A stretch of 64,000 bases of DNA. It comes from Pezicula radicicola. Taxonomy: Eukaryota; Ascomycota; Leotiomycetes; Helotiales; Dermateaceae. The stretch covers positions 644,549-708,548 of the forward strand of contig PDUO01000022.1 in the NCBI GenBank assembly GCA_003008705.1, given 5' to 3'. Of this stretch, positions 47,884 to 60,332 are shown one piece after another. The position numbers and the translations under genes were made by a program. Within the stretch, counting starts at the first letter, position 1, and every line of letters begins with the position of its first letter. The notes below the pieces were generated by a model. The model saw only the letters and a program-made list of their open reading frames with translations, had not been told where the DNA came from and searched no databases.

Positions 47884-50094
47884 TTTTGGATTGTAGGTCG
47901 AATCCTTGCAATTGAGCTCGTTGAGATTGACAACGGTTTCTTTAGATGAATAAGTGAAGTTCACGTACACTAGTTGAACTAAGTTGGGAGGAGATCTGGT
48001 GGCCCTTTATGAGAAAATAATTGACTGCGGGCGGGTTTTACTTCAATCCCGTGTCTTAAATCCGAAGACTCGTCCCAGTTTTATGGGAATAAATTAAGTG
48101 ATAAGGACAATGCCAGCGGATGATGCAATCATTAATTAGTCAGCAGAGAAATTTCTACGTCCTCCCAGCGTATCAATTCAATCTAGATTGGATATAGATG
48201 TCCGAAAGTCAAAGAGGGGTCCGAACCCCGCTTTTGGGAGTCCGCTAACTTAGGGCGAGTTTGGTTGCACGGTTTTCGGTAGCAATCGAAACCCGCCCTT
48301 CAAATACCGTACTAACTCAACAAATCCGGGTTTCGCCAAGATGCCCTGACAGCTCATGAAGCAGTTCTGGTTGGTTGAATATCCTCCAGATCTTCGTAGA
48401 TCCTTCAAACTGTCCAACTAGATTACTGCTATGAAAGGTTATTTACGACCAAGCACCTTAGCGAAAATCGGATTTGTTCAGTTAGTACGGAGGGTACAGT
48501 AGGGTTATTGCAATACTTCAATCCCGTTATTCGTTTAAGTGTTTAGCTGCCTATAAAAAGAACAATTCATAAATGCAACTACGTAGCACTTTATAAATTA
48601 ATTATATCAAACCTGTGATTTTCTAAGTAATTGGTTTTATAAGCTGTTAAAATCGTTTGTAATAACTTTTCAAACTTATACTACTGTATTTAATTCATAT
48701 ATAAAAAAAATAGCTATTAAAGTAAGAACTAGAAGCACTCCTATATAGATTAAAAAAATCGCGATTTTCTATTCAGACAGCTTTCCTTCTATAGCTTACT
48801 AAGCTTCTAAAGTGCCTCTCGAGGTACTTTGATTTACAGATACCTTTTCAGTAGTGAGATCTGGTACTATTTCAAAGCTACTATCTATCTAGAACGCTAA
48901 TATAGTACTAAACGCAAAACAATCGACCTCCAACGTACCGGCCTATTCGAATAGGCCCAGATCCGTGCAACCAAACACGCCCTGACCAAATGGAAAGGGG
49001 GCACAGTTAACAGCTTTCTGGGCAAGTCGTGGACTGTCGGAAAATGCTGCAAACACTTATGTCATTATTTGTGCTTGAACCGAGGAAAGATGGAACTTGA
49101 TTCCCAAGACATGAGTCTTTTGATTAGGCTGTCCTCGCCTTGATGGATTTCGAACTTCGTACATTCGGCTTTCAAGTTGTCCTGACAGCCTAGTCAAATG
49201 TCGTAAGAACCATCACTCCTTCAGTCCGCTTCGAGAATTGGCGTAAATCTCCCAAGAAAACATATGGGTAAAAGTCCGTGAGTGATAAAACAAGAAGAAT
49301 TCGGGAATTGAATTACAGCTGCACAGCTGCACCATTGCTAGTACTCTATGCAAACCACCCTTCTGTTGCCTCCGCAATGAGAAAGAAAGAATAGACATAG
49401 AGGGGTCTTTATAACTTATTAAATGATGTGCAAAATACAACGTCGCTATGGGTTGTTTTTATGGAAACTTGTGGTGGAGTAGTCTATGACTCCATGATCT
49501 AAAACTCTGTACGAAAGTATCCTAGGTAGCTTCAGACCAAGTTAGGCGACTACTCTTTATTTGTTATCACTGAAGCTAAGAAGTACTAGGAGTTCAAATA
49601 AGTAACATTTGAAAAAACAGTTAAGGAATTTCTCTTAAACTTTTAGTAAACTGTCGTTTGAAACAGAGAAGTCACAGTGATTAAGGTTGAAAACTAGTGT
49701 TGAGGAGATGGGATGGTTCAAGGTCTCGGATAGTGTGATAATGTCACAAATTCTTGCGATACTAGAAAGTCAAAGGCATTTTAATTTTCTCGCAATGCTT
49801 GAGATTTAGTATGTGGCTGTGACGGAGAATCCTTTGAATTCCGTGTATCTCTAGAAAACTATTACACAAGTCCAGTCGGACATTTCAGAGCTAATTTTAC
49901 TATGTACTTAATTTGCCTATATACGTGTGTAACAACTAGTGCATGGGAGCAACAGGTTACACAAGAATTGTTTGAACTGCAGCATCAACAGAACCATCAA
50001 GGTTCCACACAACTGCCCATCCCAACAACCCTTCTTTCATATCTACAAATCCTCCCAAATCCCACACCCCGCCTCACAATCGGGCTGAACCCTC
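47884..50094. other. Intergenic, AT-rich core
   Basis: 48500-48930 is strongly AT-rich and ORF-free, probably a decayed element. The rest is spacer. Nothing with coding support was found. Confidence 0.45.
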
Positions 50095-50598
50095 CTAGAA
50101 CAATGGAGCAGGGTTGGTAACATTAGCCGGCACACCCTGCACAACATCCCAATGTTCAGCAATACAAGAACCATCATATCGAAAAACATCCATAACAGCC
50201 TGAAAAGGAGTACCAGGAAACTCCAATTTATAGTGGACCCAGCCAGTTCCATCAACGACTCCTTGATGCACAACTGTAATATTGGCAGCTGGGAATAATG
50301 GGGTGAGGATATCGATGGCGGCTTGACGTCCATTGGCTGCGAAGGGGTTGTGGTTTAGGTAGTCGACTGACATGTGTGTGTTGAAGGCGAGAGGAACATT
50401 TCTTTCTACGTAGAGTGTTTGGACGAAGCTTTTGAAGCGGGCGTTGAGTTCTTCGTTGCTGGTTGCTTGGGTTGTGCAGTTTGTGGTGGTATCGAATGTG
50501 GTGGTATTGGTCTGTTTGCTTTGCAAGGTTGGTATCTTGAAGGCTTGGGAGGTTGCTGCGAGTCCCAGTAGGGAGATTGAGAATGTGGAAAGCTTCAT
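50095..50598 (-). CDS. Secreted SnoaL-like protein
   Basis: This is a complete single-exon protein of 167 aa. It has a signal peptide (MKLSTFSISLLGLAATSQA), an Asn/Thr-rich linker, then a SnoaL-like/NTF2-fold domain: LNARFKSFVQTLYVERNV, FNTHMSVDYLNHNPFAANGRQAAIDILTPLFP, ITVVHQGVVDGTGWVHYKLEFPG and VMDVFRYDGSCIAEHWDVVQG. The last segment (FR-x-D-G ... EHWD) is diagnostic of the family. Intracellular relatives are polyketide cyclases or hydrolases; secreted fungal versions have no assigned role. It lies 1.4 kb from the divergently oriented Zn2Cys6 gene. Confidence 0.87.
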   Translation of the reverse strand: MKLSTFSISLLGLAATSQAFKIPTLQSKQTNTTTFDTTTNCTTQATSNEELNARFKSFVQTLYVERNVPLAFNTHMSVDYLNHNPFAANGRQAAIDILTPLFPAANITVVHQGVVDGTGWVHYKLEFPGTPFQAVMDVFRYDGSCIAEHWDVVQGVPANVTNPAPLF

Positions 50599-52020
50599 GA
50601 TGCTAGAATTATTCTAACTTCTGGTTGAATTATTGATATATTGATGTAAGCGTGTGTCAGGTAATTGTAATGTGGTTGGAAACGAATGAATGGTAGACCT
50701 GCTAGGGATACCTACAAGTAAGAAATATGATGCGGATGATCATTCTTATAGTCTTACTATGCAGATAATCTTGATTGCAAACCAGAGGATCCGCTAAACA
50801 GAAAGTGAAGTATATAATGGGAGCTGCGCCGAAAAGTTTCTTTTGGCGAATCAACAGCTCTGTTCCAACTTCAAAGACTACAATACAGTAATTAGCTCTC
50901 CACATTTGTCGTACTTTGGGTCCACACAATAGGAAACCTAAGGATCTTCTATCCAAAGTGCGTGCGTTATCCACGATAGTGGGATCAATGTTGTAGAACT
51001 GCACATGGCGTTCTCGGCTTCTTGATGTCTGCCTCCTCTGTTTAACCGGTTGAAACAAAGTACCGAGGGCCTGAACATTCTTGGTCAGAGACATCTAGAA
51101 GTGCGAATGACTGACACATCTTGGCTATACGATGCTCCCATCAAGGGTCAGGAGTAAGTAGCATACTGCACGACTACATAAGCAAGTGCCTTGAGAAGAA
51201 CTCAATGCATCTCGTTGGGACCTCTTGAGATTTGCTCTCGAGATTTGCTCTTGAGATTTGCATTTGAACTAGTTGTCTCGCCTATGACCGGCACTGTCGA
51301 TTTAGGCTTTAGGAGCGGTCCTCGCCAAGGGTACGATCGAATAGAGCAGGTTTGTTCGTCTGATTGCAATCCAAGGAATGCTGCGAGCCACCAGAGTGGT
51401 TGTAGAAACTCACTAAATGCTTGGGTAGGTCCACATTCAAATCGGTCAGAACCCTTAACGACCATCGCCGGGGAGAACTGAGAGTTTGTATGTAGAATAT
51501 TGCAAAGTCCCATGGGTTGGCAGATGTCGTTAGCTAGATGCCACGTAGGCTTTGGCCATTTATAGCTGCTGCACCTTCTTGACAAGAATTGTAATAAATT
51601 GAGAGGCTTACTTTCTAGTTGATTGCTGCTCCAAGAAGTGAATCAAACATTCAACTTTCTGAGATGCCATCTAGTGTTGATAGTTGCCAGTGGTGCCATT
51701 TGCCCAATTGGGACTGCACACGGTCTTCTCAATGGGTGATCCAATTCCGGAACACGGAGAGATTTGCATTATTGAAGAGGCCCCATTTGATACCAGTATC
51801 AAATTGGAGTTCTCTTCATTATAGTTCGTTTCAGTCGCTTTGTTGTGTAGCTTCTTTCCAAGGAGGAAGCCGAAGTTCCATCGTATCCTCGCTTAAGATA
51901 AAGGATCTTATCGAAATGTTTGCCCAGAAGGTTTGCCCGCGGTTACGACATCTCGACCACGCCGCTGTAGATCCCACTGGACGACAATACCGAAGATGAT
52001 CTTTCGGAAGAGGAGGATAC
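50599..52020. other. Divergent intergenic region
   Basis: This stretch lies between the SnoaL-like and Zn2Cys6 genes. A 130-codon minus-strand ORF at 50702-51094 and a 127-codon one at 51202-51585 exist, but I recognise no domain and see no splice logic. A short direct repeat of TTTGCTCT(C/T)GAGA occurs near 51230-51260. Confidence 0.4.
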
Positions 52021-53664
52021 ATGCGACAAAGGTCTAAACCCCCTGACATGTCCCTTGCATTGGTTCCAAAAACCCCAAAGAAGTCCAGCAAAGGCTGTTG
52101 GACCTGCAAACGTTCGTATCACCCTTCCCCTCATCTCCACCAGCAAGAGAACTAACATCTGGCATAGGAAGAAAGATCGCCTGCGACAAGACTCTACCTC
52201 ACTGCAACAATTGCCTACGAACGGAACGAATATGCGAGGGCTATGGGATCAAGCTCCTTTGGCCAGAGGCCGGCGATGGCAGGAGACCTGCTTGCCTTTG
52301 GGATAGGAATGAGAAAGCGCGGATACTATTCTACCAAAAGGCCGAGAATTACCACTTTCTGAACACGACTTATGAGGATATGGGCTTTACACTAAATGGA
52401 AAGGCGCAACATGGAGGCATCTCGTGGTGTGGTTTCCACCCGTGGACAGTTGGACCCTCCAGAAGACTTGCTTATGGCTTTGAGACTTCATTACAGCGGG
52501 ACGACGGAACACTATTATCATATTGTATGTGACAATCTCGAGGTTATCACATTTTGCTAAGATCTCTTAGACGAATTGATATTATCCCGCATGATCACAA
52601 CTATCGACGATAACCTCAATGGTTTCAGAACTGTGCTCCTTCCCAACGCACTTTCCGACCAAACATTGTCCTCCAAAAGCCTCCGACAAGCGATACTAGC
52701 TCTCTCAGCTTACCACTTATGGGGCCATGGAGCAGCAATGCCGCATAAGATATCTGCTATCAAGCTTCTCTCTCAGTCCATCCAATCGGGTGAGGACGAT
52801 TTAGTTGGACAGTTCGCGACTTGTATGATGCTCTGCGTCGGCGATGTTTTTGATGTCGCTGATGGGAGTTGGTACACACACCTTAGTGCAGCAAAAGCTA
52901 TCAATTCCCAATTATGTGAGAGAGGGCATAACAATAAGTTTCTTGAAACTTGGCTTGCATACCATGATGTTCTAGCAGGCTTCAGCAAAGGCCCATCTCT
53001 TTCATCTAGCACAATCATTCCCCATCTTCCAAGCTCCACAGCCGAGAACATGATCATTGTTGGATCCCTGGGCTGCTCTCCACAAGTTCTCGAATGCATC
53101 TCTTGCACCAACGATCTTTCAAAATTGATTGAGCAAAGCCCTATTAAGAAACTTCCTACCGAATACGCCTCTTACCCAGAGACGCTTCTTCGCACACTTT
53201 CAACCCTTCACCAGACTCCGAAAATAGTCTCAGATGCAGATTCTATATCTATTGAAACATCTAGAATTCTACAAACCGCCGAGCTCTACCGCATATCCGC
53301 TCTAATCTACCTTCATCGCTCCATTCTCACACGCTCCAGTACTCCAACCCCGACCCCAGTTCCCTCCACCGATCAATTCCCCTCAATCTCGGATCTCGTA
53401 TTATCCTCACTTTCGATCATCAAGTCCCTTGGCATCTGCACAAGCCCCTGGCCACTTTTCATAACAGCCTGTGAAGTCGAGGGCGACGAGCAGAGAGTCA
53501 AGGTCCTAGATGCAATAGAGAAGATGCAGATTGAGAGAAGGATTGGGAATGTGGTTATCATGAGGGGAATTGTTGAAGGAGTTTGGAAGAGGAGGGATTT
53601 GGGGATGCAGGGTGCTAATGACTGGAGGGCTGAATTGGGAGAGAATATTGTCTCGTTTATTTAA
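52021..53664 (+). CDS. Zn2Cys6 transcription factor (fungal TF type 2)
   Basis: This is a nuclear regulator of 513 aa from ATG 52021, or 504 aa from the in-frame ATG 52048, which is closer to the usual spacing before the cluster. The exons are 52021-52111, 52168-52524 and 52571-53664. The zinc cluster is CWTCKRRKIACDKTLPHC followed by NNCLRTERIC, with the first intron inside the CKR segment as in many fungal C6 genes. The second intron (GTATGT, 46 nt) joins LLSYY to ELILSRMITTID. The C-terminal part (RQAILALSAYHLWG, TAELYRISALIYLH, WPLFITACEVEGDEQR) fits the fungal_trans_2 domain. It may act on the divergent SnoaL-like gene; that is a guess from position. Confidence 0.9.
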
Positions 53665-55330
53665 AGGTGGATATCCTGCTTATACCACATCTTCATAATG
53701 AAGCCGAAAGAATTAATGACAGTATGCAGTCAAGGACAGGTGGCACCTCATTGGAAAGTGTCTCCAGAACCAGACTACCACTATCAATCAAAACAAAACT
53801 ATCAGAGGGGAGCTGGCCCTCTTGCAAGGCACCAAAGTCCATAGAGCACAGAGCATCAAAGACTATAACCAGGCTCACTTAAGGACGAGCTAGTTCACTA
53901 CACCTTTCTCCCAACCATCATCACAAGCAAAATGGCACAACCACCACCAGGAGCCAATAATTCTCTCCCACCTCTAGAAATCGACATATTCCAAACAGAC
54001 CATGTCCGTTCCTTCCTACTAGGACATATTTTCAACATATTGTTGACAAGCAACAAGACAATAACAATTAATAACTAAATTCGCCGCCCCAATTCCTTTA
54101 AGTCAGGTGCATAGTACAGCTTGGTTCTTTAATTATTGGCCACAAATACATGTTCTTAGTTGTAGCACTTATATTCCTAGTTATTGGTACTCCATACCTG
54201 CCCCCTTTCCTAAAAGTGTCTTGAACTTGATAGCTAGGAAATAATACCTAGGTTCCTAAGTGACCGATTTATGTTTACGTCCAAGAAAGAAAGTTAGCCT
54301 CAACTCTATTTCATAGTCTTACAAACACAACATGAAATCCCTGAAATTGGCATGCGTTATTGAAGCGTAAGTAATGATCTCTGAGGGTTTTCAGAAGGCT
54401 CCTTCCCAACTTTAAACAGTTCTACAGATGTCATTTCAAGGCTACTAAGCTCGCTATCTACAATCTACACTCCAAGCATAGACTTTGTCGTACTTCTCTT
54501 ACCTATAAAGAAATAAGTTGAGTTCTCTGTTACAGTTAGACATAGCTTTAGTATAGTTTTTCTCTTAAATCTTTTTTTTTACAAAGCAGTAAAACATTGG
54601 CAACACTATAATAAATAAAAACTGCTAACTAGATTCGCTGCAGGTAAAATAAATTCATACTCCCTGGGCCTCCTTCAACTCCTCCAACACTACATACAGT
54701 CTTCTTTGTTTTGTGTACATTAACAAGTTCCTGTAGTACCTACATTGCTAGCCAGTATATTGGTATTAGCGCCATTCCCTAGCAGTCTCTCTCCCCATCT
54801 CTCAAATTTAACAGCTAGAAAGCAACAATATCCAACCCCAAATAACCGCTTAATCGCCAAAATAAAAGATCATGTACAGTACAAATTGGCTTATAAGAAA
54901 TCATTTTAAATAGCTATATATTAGGAGATAAGAGCTAGGCTTGAGCAACTCATTTGATTTGAGTAACCTTACTTAGTTTGGGTAACACAGTTGACTTAGG
55001 TAACTTAGTTACCTTAATCAAAATGATCACAATTCATACAGGAAATCCACCCTCCAAAAAGCTCGAGGGTCAAAACCCACCTCGCAGACTCGCTTAATAC
55101 ACAACACACAACACACAAAAAACCCCAAACCCCAAGCCCCAAATCACTTTCCACTCCGTCCTTCCTCCCTTCTCTCCCTTTAAAAAAAAAGAATCCAATT
55201 TAACCGAATCCCCACTCGCTTCTAACTAACCATCTCCACCAAAACTCACAGATGCAAAACCCAACCACTAAAAGTACGAAAAGATTCAAAAACACTCCCC
55301 AAAAAAAATTCGTTATGCTGATATCTTATG
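53665..55330. other. Intergenic with MITE copy 4 and a truncated ORF
   Basis: A short ORF at 53932-54078 begins like a gene (MAQPPPGANNSLPPLEIDIF) but stops after 48 codons where AT-rich sequence begins. 54080-54870 is AT-rich without genes. MITE copy 4 follows. Confidence 0.4.
54877..55042. mobile_element. MITE copy 4 (about 166 bp, degenerate)
   Basis: The left end reads CAGTACAAATTGGCTTATAA after TA. The right end keeps AAAATGATC and AATTCATACAGG but has lost about 11 bp of the inverted repeat. The interior has several diverged GGTAACTTAGTT-type repeats, the inverse orientation of the 18-bp unit. Confidence 0.75.
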
Positions 55331-55402
55331 TGCCCTCGGACGGAATCGAACCGGCAACCTCGTCATTACTAGTGACGCGCTCTACCATTGAGCTACGAGG
55401 GC
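55331..55402 (-). tRNA. tRNA-Thr (AGT)
   Basis: The minus strand folds into a standard 72-nt cloverleaf. The acceptor stem is GCCCTCG/CGAGGGC with discriminator A. The D arm is GCTCAATGGTAGAGC. The anticodon stem CGTCA/TGACG encloses loop CTAGTAA, giving anticodon AGT. The T arm is GCCGG-TTCGATT-CCGTC, with one G-T pair. There is no intron. Confidence 0.93.
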
Positions 55403-56292
55403 GAGGTGTTTGTGTTGTTTGTTGAAGTACGATAGCTTAAAGCTGTACATGTTGGATGTTGTGAGGAGGGGGCGGTGAGAGCCGCTGCAGGGAAGGAAGG
55501 TTAGCCGGTAGTAGCACGTGATAGTGTTCTGGAAAGGGGAATGAGGGGCGAGGGGGAGGCAGTGGACTTGTACAAGGGAGAACTTTTAGATTGTTGATGG
55601 GGTTTGAGTGTCTGAGGAGAATTGTGATAGTGAGGTAATTAATTTATCATGGGTACGTGGATGCATACTTGTTGAAAATATGAACAATCTCCGTACGGTA
55701 ACTCTGTATGCAGATTACATGTAACGGAAAAGGTATTTTTGCTTGGAATTACAGGTTTGGAATATCATAAAAATGCTTTAGATCAGATATATCAATTAAG
55801 CAAGTTACTCAAGTCAAGTGGGTGATTCAAATGAGTGAGGGACCTAAATGAAATATACTCCTACCCACCTACCTATTTAACTACTTACTTACTGCAATTG
55901 TTCTTTTCCTAAGACTCTTAGATATAGTTACGTGGCAGGGACTGCATTGTGCGGAATATGTATTAATTTCTATAAGAGATAAATTAGTGGCCTCCTTCTA
56001 TTTGATATAAGTAGTCTTTGTTTGTACGAGTCGAAGTCACAAGGAACTAGATTTTGCAGTATATGAGCTGATATTAGTTGCCCTAACCTGACTAGTTTCC
56101 ATGGTTCTATCTAAGTTTTAAGCTATTCTATCTATTTATCTATCCATTTATGTCCGTCCCTTCCTATATATCCGATCCAACCCATTGTAGAATGTCCAAG
56201 ACAAAGAGAAAATAACTCCCCATCACCAGTCAACATCTATTTATTCCTACACCTTTTCCTAAGCCAATAGCCCTCTATTTCTCTCGTTTCCA
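55403..56292. other. Intergenic with fragment of MITE-like repeats
   Basis: Around 55795-55860 the sequence AAGTTACTCAAGTCAAGTGGGTGA resembles the MITE interior without recognisable ends. The rest is spacer before the sugar transporter's stop. Confidence 0.5.
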
Positions 56293-57928
56293 TTAAAACA
56301 CCGAGCTTGAACTACTTAACACAGGGCCTCCTCCCCCCTGATTGTGTACACTAATCACGCCAACGTCCTTGTCCTTCGTAGGAAACGTCTTCAACTCCTC
56401 GAGATCCCTCAACTCCATCACAGCACCAGTTCTAACAGCGCCCTTTCGCCTAAAACTCGCATCGATATCTTCCAAGGTCCTGCCACTGGTTTCCGGCATG
56501 ACAAAAGCACAAACGCCAACGGTAAGCAATAAGCATCCACCAAAGAGGAAGTATACACCGAAGGAAGATTTGGCAAGGAAGATGGGTGTTGTAAATGCCA
56601 CAATCCAGTTGACAATCCAATTTGCGGAAAGGGACAGGGAGGTTGCTCCAGCTCGTGTCTTGCTTGGCTGGATCTCGGAAACGTAGACTCGGAATCCAAC
56701 AGCCCAGGTTGCGCTGAAAGAGATGGCGAAGATGTAGATCATGACGACAATTACCCATCTCCCTATACCATGGTCTGCGTGCACACTTCCAGATGCGTAC
56801 AATGAACCCATGATTGTCATACATGCTCCCATAAACAATCCGCCTACCAGTGTCGACGATTTTCGGCCCCATCGGTCGGCAAGGAGGAAGCCGGGAATAG
56901 TGACAAGCATGATTAGGAGTGCGGAGACTCCAGACGCAAGGAAGGATGCTGTATCTGAGGTGAGTCCTGCGGATTGGAAAAGGAGAGGTGCGTAGTAAAG
57001 CACTCCATCTATTCCGCTGAGCTGCTGCATTCCCATTAGGAAAACTCCAAGGGCAGTCTGTTTCCAAACATCTTTTCCAAAAACTGCTAGAAGATCCTTC
57101 ATCTTCACATGTTCTGGTAGCCCATCACCTGTAGTCTCTTCGGCTTTCTCCCTCTCTGCAGCCTCAACGCCCAACTTCTCCCAGCATTCCAATGCCTCCA
57201 TATGCCTGCCACCTGCCGTCAACCATCGCGGGCTTTGAGGAAGAAAGAGAAGAGTTATTAGGACGAAAATAAAGGACAAGGCTGCTTGGATCGCATATGG
57301 GAGACGCCATGCGAGCGAAGAATTAATATTGGTGCTACCATAGCAGACAAAGTACCCAACGCAAAGACCGACTGTAGTTAAGAGTTGTGGGATAGATGCG
57401 AGGGTTCCGCGAGAGCGAGGAGGGGAGATCTCTGTAATGTAACTGGAGAGGTCAGTACTTTATATAACGAGGGCAGGCAGAGAGCATACACAACAAGGGT
57501 AGAGAGGAACAATCCTTCTCCTACACCCTTCACAGCTCTCCCAAATATCAACATCCCCAGTTTAACACTCGCGCATTCTAATGCGGCACCGATACCAAAC
57601 ACACCCGCCCCAATAGCAGTACCTCTTGGCCTTCCAACCGCATCTGCCAGATGTCCGCCGAAGAACGAAGATATCGCCGCCGGAATCAGGATTGTTGAAA
57701 CGACGAGTCCGTGGACTGTGGCCGATAGGGCCCCGAATGTGATGGTAAACTGAGGCATTGTGGTTATTGGACCGATAGTTCCGGTATCGAACCTGCAGCA
57801 CATTAGAAGTGAACAACCGTACTGGAATATACAACATACCCAAACAAAACTCCTCCAAGGGAGACTAGAACAGCAGCTTGCACATATTTCGGCGGGTGAA
57901 GCCAAGACTGGACAGAATCAAGGCCCAT
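56293..57928 (-). CDS. MFS sugar transporter
   Basis: Three exons (57840-57928, 57490-57792, 56293-57442) give 513 aa. This is a plasma-membrane sugar/H+ symporter of the MFS sugar porter family, with about 12 TM helices. The N-terminus MGLDSVQSWLHPPKYVQAAV leads to VLFGFDTGTIGPITTM, formed across the first intron (47 nt). GGHLADAVGRPRG is the loop 2-3 motif, YITEISPPRSRG is formed across the second intron, LPQSPRWL is the PESPR motif, LADRWGRKSS is the loop 8-9 motif and PETSGRTLEDID the PETKG motif. Length and motifs are normal, so it should be functional; glucose, xylose or another sugar cannot be told apart by eye. Confidence 0.93.
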
Positions 57929-59069
57929 ATTTAAGAAAAGAATAAAAAAATACAATCTAAAATCTATACCTGCTGTACCTCAAGCAGCAGAAGAAGGGAA
58001 ATAATAAAGATATACTTCTCTGAAAGAGTGGAGCATTAGAAAACCTGGATGGGGTATATTTCCGCCTGCGGAGTCTGGGGCCATTGATAAGGAAACTTCC
58101 TCACTTTTGACGCCATCCCCACTCACTACTCGCTGGAAGGTCTGCCGACCACCCCCCATTACAGCAAATGGTGTAATGGATTTGGGCATCAAAACCCAAA
58201 GCTGGTGCAGCCTCCGCCTTCGCGCTTCGTTGGGAGAAAGTCTATGCCGTGACGTTGCCAAATACTTCGTAGTATTTGCGCGTTTGCAATAGTGTGGATA
58301 TGAAAAACGGGCCTTTGTGAAGGGGGTGACTTCAGAAATATTTCTGTGGGAGTGAGCCAAGGTAAGCTGGAGGACTGTGGTCCGTAAACATTGCAATAAA
58401 AAGGCGGTCTGCTCCCTTGAAGCTGTAACTCGTGCGAGAGACACCGAGTACAGTGTACCTACACATGCTTCTCTTCTGTGGTTTACCAGTGGTGCAGAAG
58501 GTGTGCAGAAGGTGTGCAGAAGGTGTCAGAAATAGGCCGTCGCAGCGTAATATTGAATTTTAATGTGCTGACAAACTTGGCTCGGGTAGGATTTACTCCG
58601 AGCATCCGCCTCATGTCACTCGGTAAAGTTACTCTCCAAAAATTCATCAAAAGCTTCATCTTTGACAGAAAGCTTGTTCGAACTTTACTTCCCAGGGAAG
58701 CCCCAAAGCGGCCTCTGACAAATTTCGTCAAGTGGCTTAGTTAGGTAGGTTACAAATTGCTTTGCAAGACATCACTTCGATTAAGGCTACGTATTAAGTA
58801 AGTTACTCGGATCAAGTGAGTTACTCAAATCAAGTTAGCTACTCAAATCTAGCTCTTGTATCTCAATAGATAGGAAAGCAATTATCACGGTACTCAAGCC
58901 AAGTGAGTTAGACAATTAGAAGCTGTAGGTTCACGAGTACAGTATACATCAAGACCAAAGAGGGCAATGACTTCTACCATCCCCATATGAGATTCAATTT
59001 TCGTTGCTGTCGTGGTTTCGCTCCTGTCAAACCCCTCGAGTTGTCACTTGATATCTAAGTAGCTAGTGA
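57929..59069. other. Intergenic with repeats
   Basis: This stretch holds the promoter of the sugar transporter. An 11-bp direct repeat (GTGTGCAGAAG, three copies) is at about 58494-58530. Degenerate AAGTGAGTTACTCAAATC units, the MITE interior motif, are at about 58797-58850 and 58890-58910. Confidence 0.55.
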
Positions 59070-60332
59070 CTACTCAAGTTCAACTTTTCTCTCCCCTGTC
59101 TGCTGGAGTATCATGGACCACATCACTTTCCTCTCAATTTCCAACTCTGCCATATGGATTTTCAGCTCTGACTCTGGCGTCTCCCAAAGGACATGTACCA
59201 AAGCACGAGTTTCTTTGAGCGACTCGCACGAAGTCCCGTACTCGTTATAAAGAAGGTTCATAACGGCCAGAATTTCGTGCTGGAGATGTAGAAAGTCTTT
59301 CTGCAACACCTCAAAAGACTTGCCACTGTGATGCTCGCGACGTTCCTCCTCAGACTGTCCGTATCGATGCTTAGGGAAAACATCCAGTCTCACATCAACT
59401 TCTTCCTCGCCCTCGCGCGGCTCCACCTCACCCTCTGAGTCTTCCTCATCCACATCTGATTCAATCTCATCCGGTCCAGTCTCTATCTTGGTGTCGTCCT
59501 CTGCTGCAGCATATGTGGAAGTGGCTGCAACCTCGGGCGGATTGGTAACATGCTTTCCCTTCTTCTTCGTCTCCTGCCGAAGTATGTACTGTACGTTCTT
59601 CTTCTTATCGTCCGAGTTGTGTCGGGGTCCATACCAGCCGTTTCCAGGACCTCCTTGGTATTCAGGCCCCCCTGGAAGAAGCTCTTGATTGAAGTAGTAA
59701 TCTCCGATAAGTTTTTCCAATGCTGCTCGTTTTCCCACACCGTGGACGATATTCTTATCCAAAGGATATTTTTTGCGATCATTGAACGGTGCCGCCTCGA
59801 GATGCTATCAAAGAATCAATTTTTGTCAGTCGGCAGATCTTCAGAAGTCTCAAAAGTGTCAATAAAACAATAATACGAACATTGTCATAGATTCTTTCAA
59901 GGATACTGGCCAAGGAAAGTTTGTTCAGTCCTGCCTTTGGGCGTCCTGTCTTGTTGATACCGATGTGTATCTTGAACTTCTCAAGTCCTAGGACTGGGGA
60001 GGCAGCACAGTAAACAAATACTTGTGCATTGTCAGGATGTCGACCGAATTTCACTCGAGCTCTCCTGGTAATTCAGGTCAGTATCAAAACGATACAGACT
60101 GTATTATCTTTGCTTCACCACGGGTAGGAGTAAGAAATGAGAAAGCTTGACTTACGACTCGTACAAGACATCGTTTTGGTAATCTTCCATGTGGGTACTT
60201 TCTGCTGCAGAGGCACTTTCATGACTGCTGCCAACAGTTAGTTCTCTTTTCTCCAGGTTGTAAAATGGGCAGATATCATAAGGGATATCACCAATAGAAA
60301 TGTCAGTGAACTTACCCAGAAGACGAAGACAT
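59070..60332 (-). CDS. Orphan acidic protein of unknown function
   Basis: Four exons (60316-60332, 60156-60227, 59881-60064, 59070-59804) join cleanly into 335 aa: MSSSSG, then SHESASAAESTHMEDYQNDV, then RARVKFGRHPDNAQVFVYCA. The first exon is only 17 nt. The middle region is a stretch of about 35 residues rich in Glu/Asp (near 59395-59470). The C-terminal part is a likely helical, coiled-coil-like region (LQKDFLHLQHEILAVMNLLY). No known domain was recognised; VFVYCAASPVLGLEKFKIHIG is the most globular-looking part. Splice sites are canonical (GTAAGT twice). It is probably a lineage-specific protein; the location is unknown. Confidence 0.75.

Noticed and set aside
50702..51094. 130-codon minus-strand ORF
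   Set aside because: No recognisable domain, signal or splice partner; it could be real but cannot be supported.
51202..51585. 127-codon minus-strand ORF upstream of the second Zn2Cys6 gene
   Set aside because: It lies in the intergenic region with no protein-like features, and overlaps an equally long ORF on the other strand.
57980..58444. 154-codon minus-strand ORF upstream of the sugar transporter
   Set aside because: It lies in the transporter's promoter region and has no recognisable domain.
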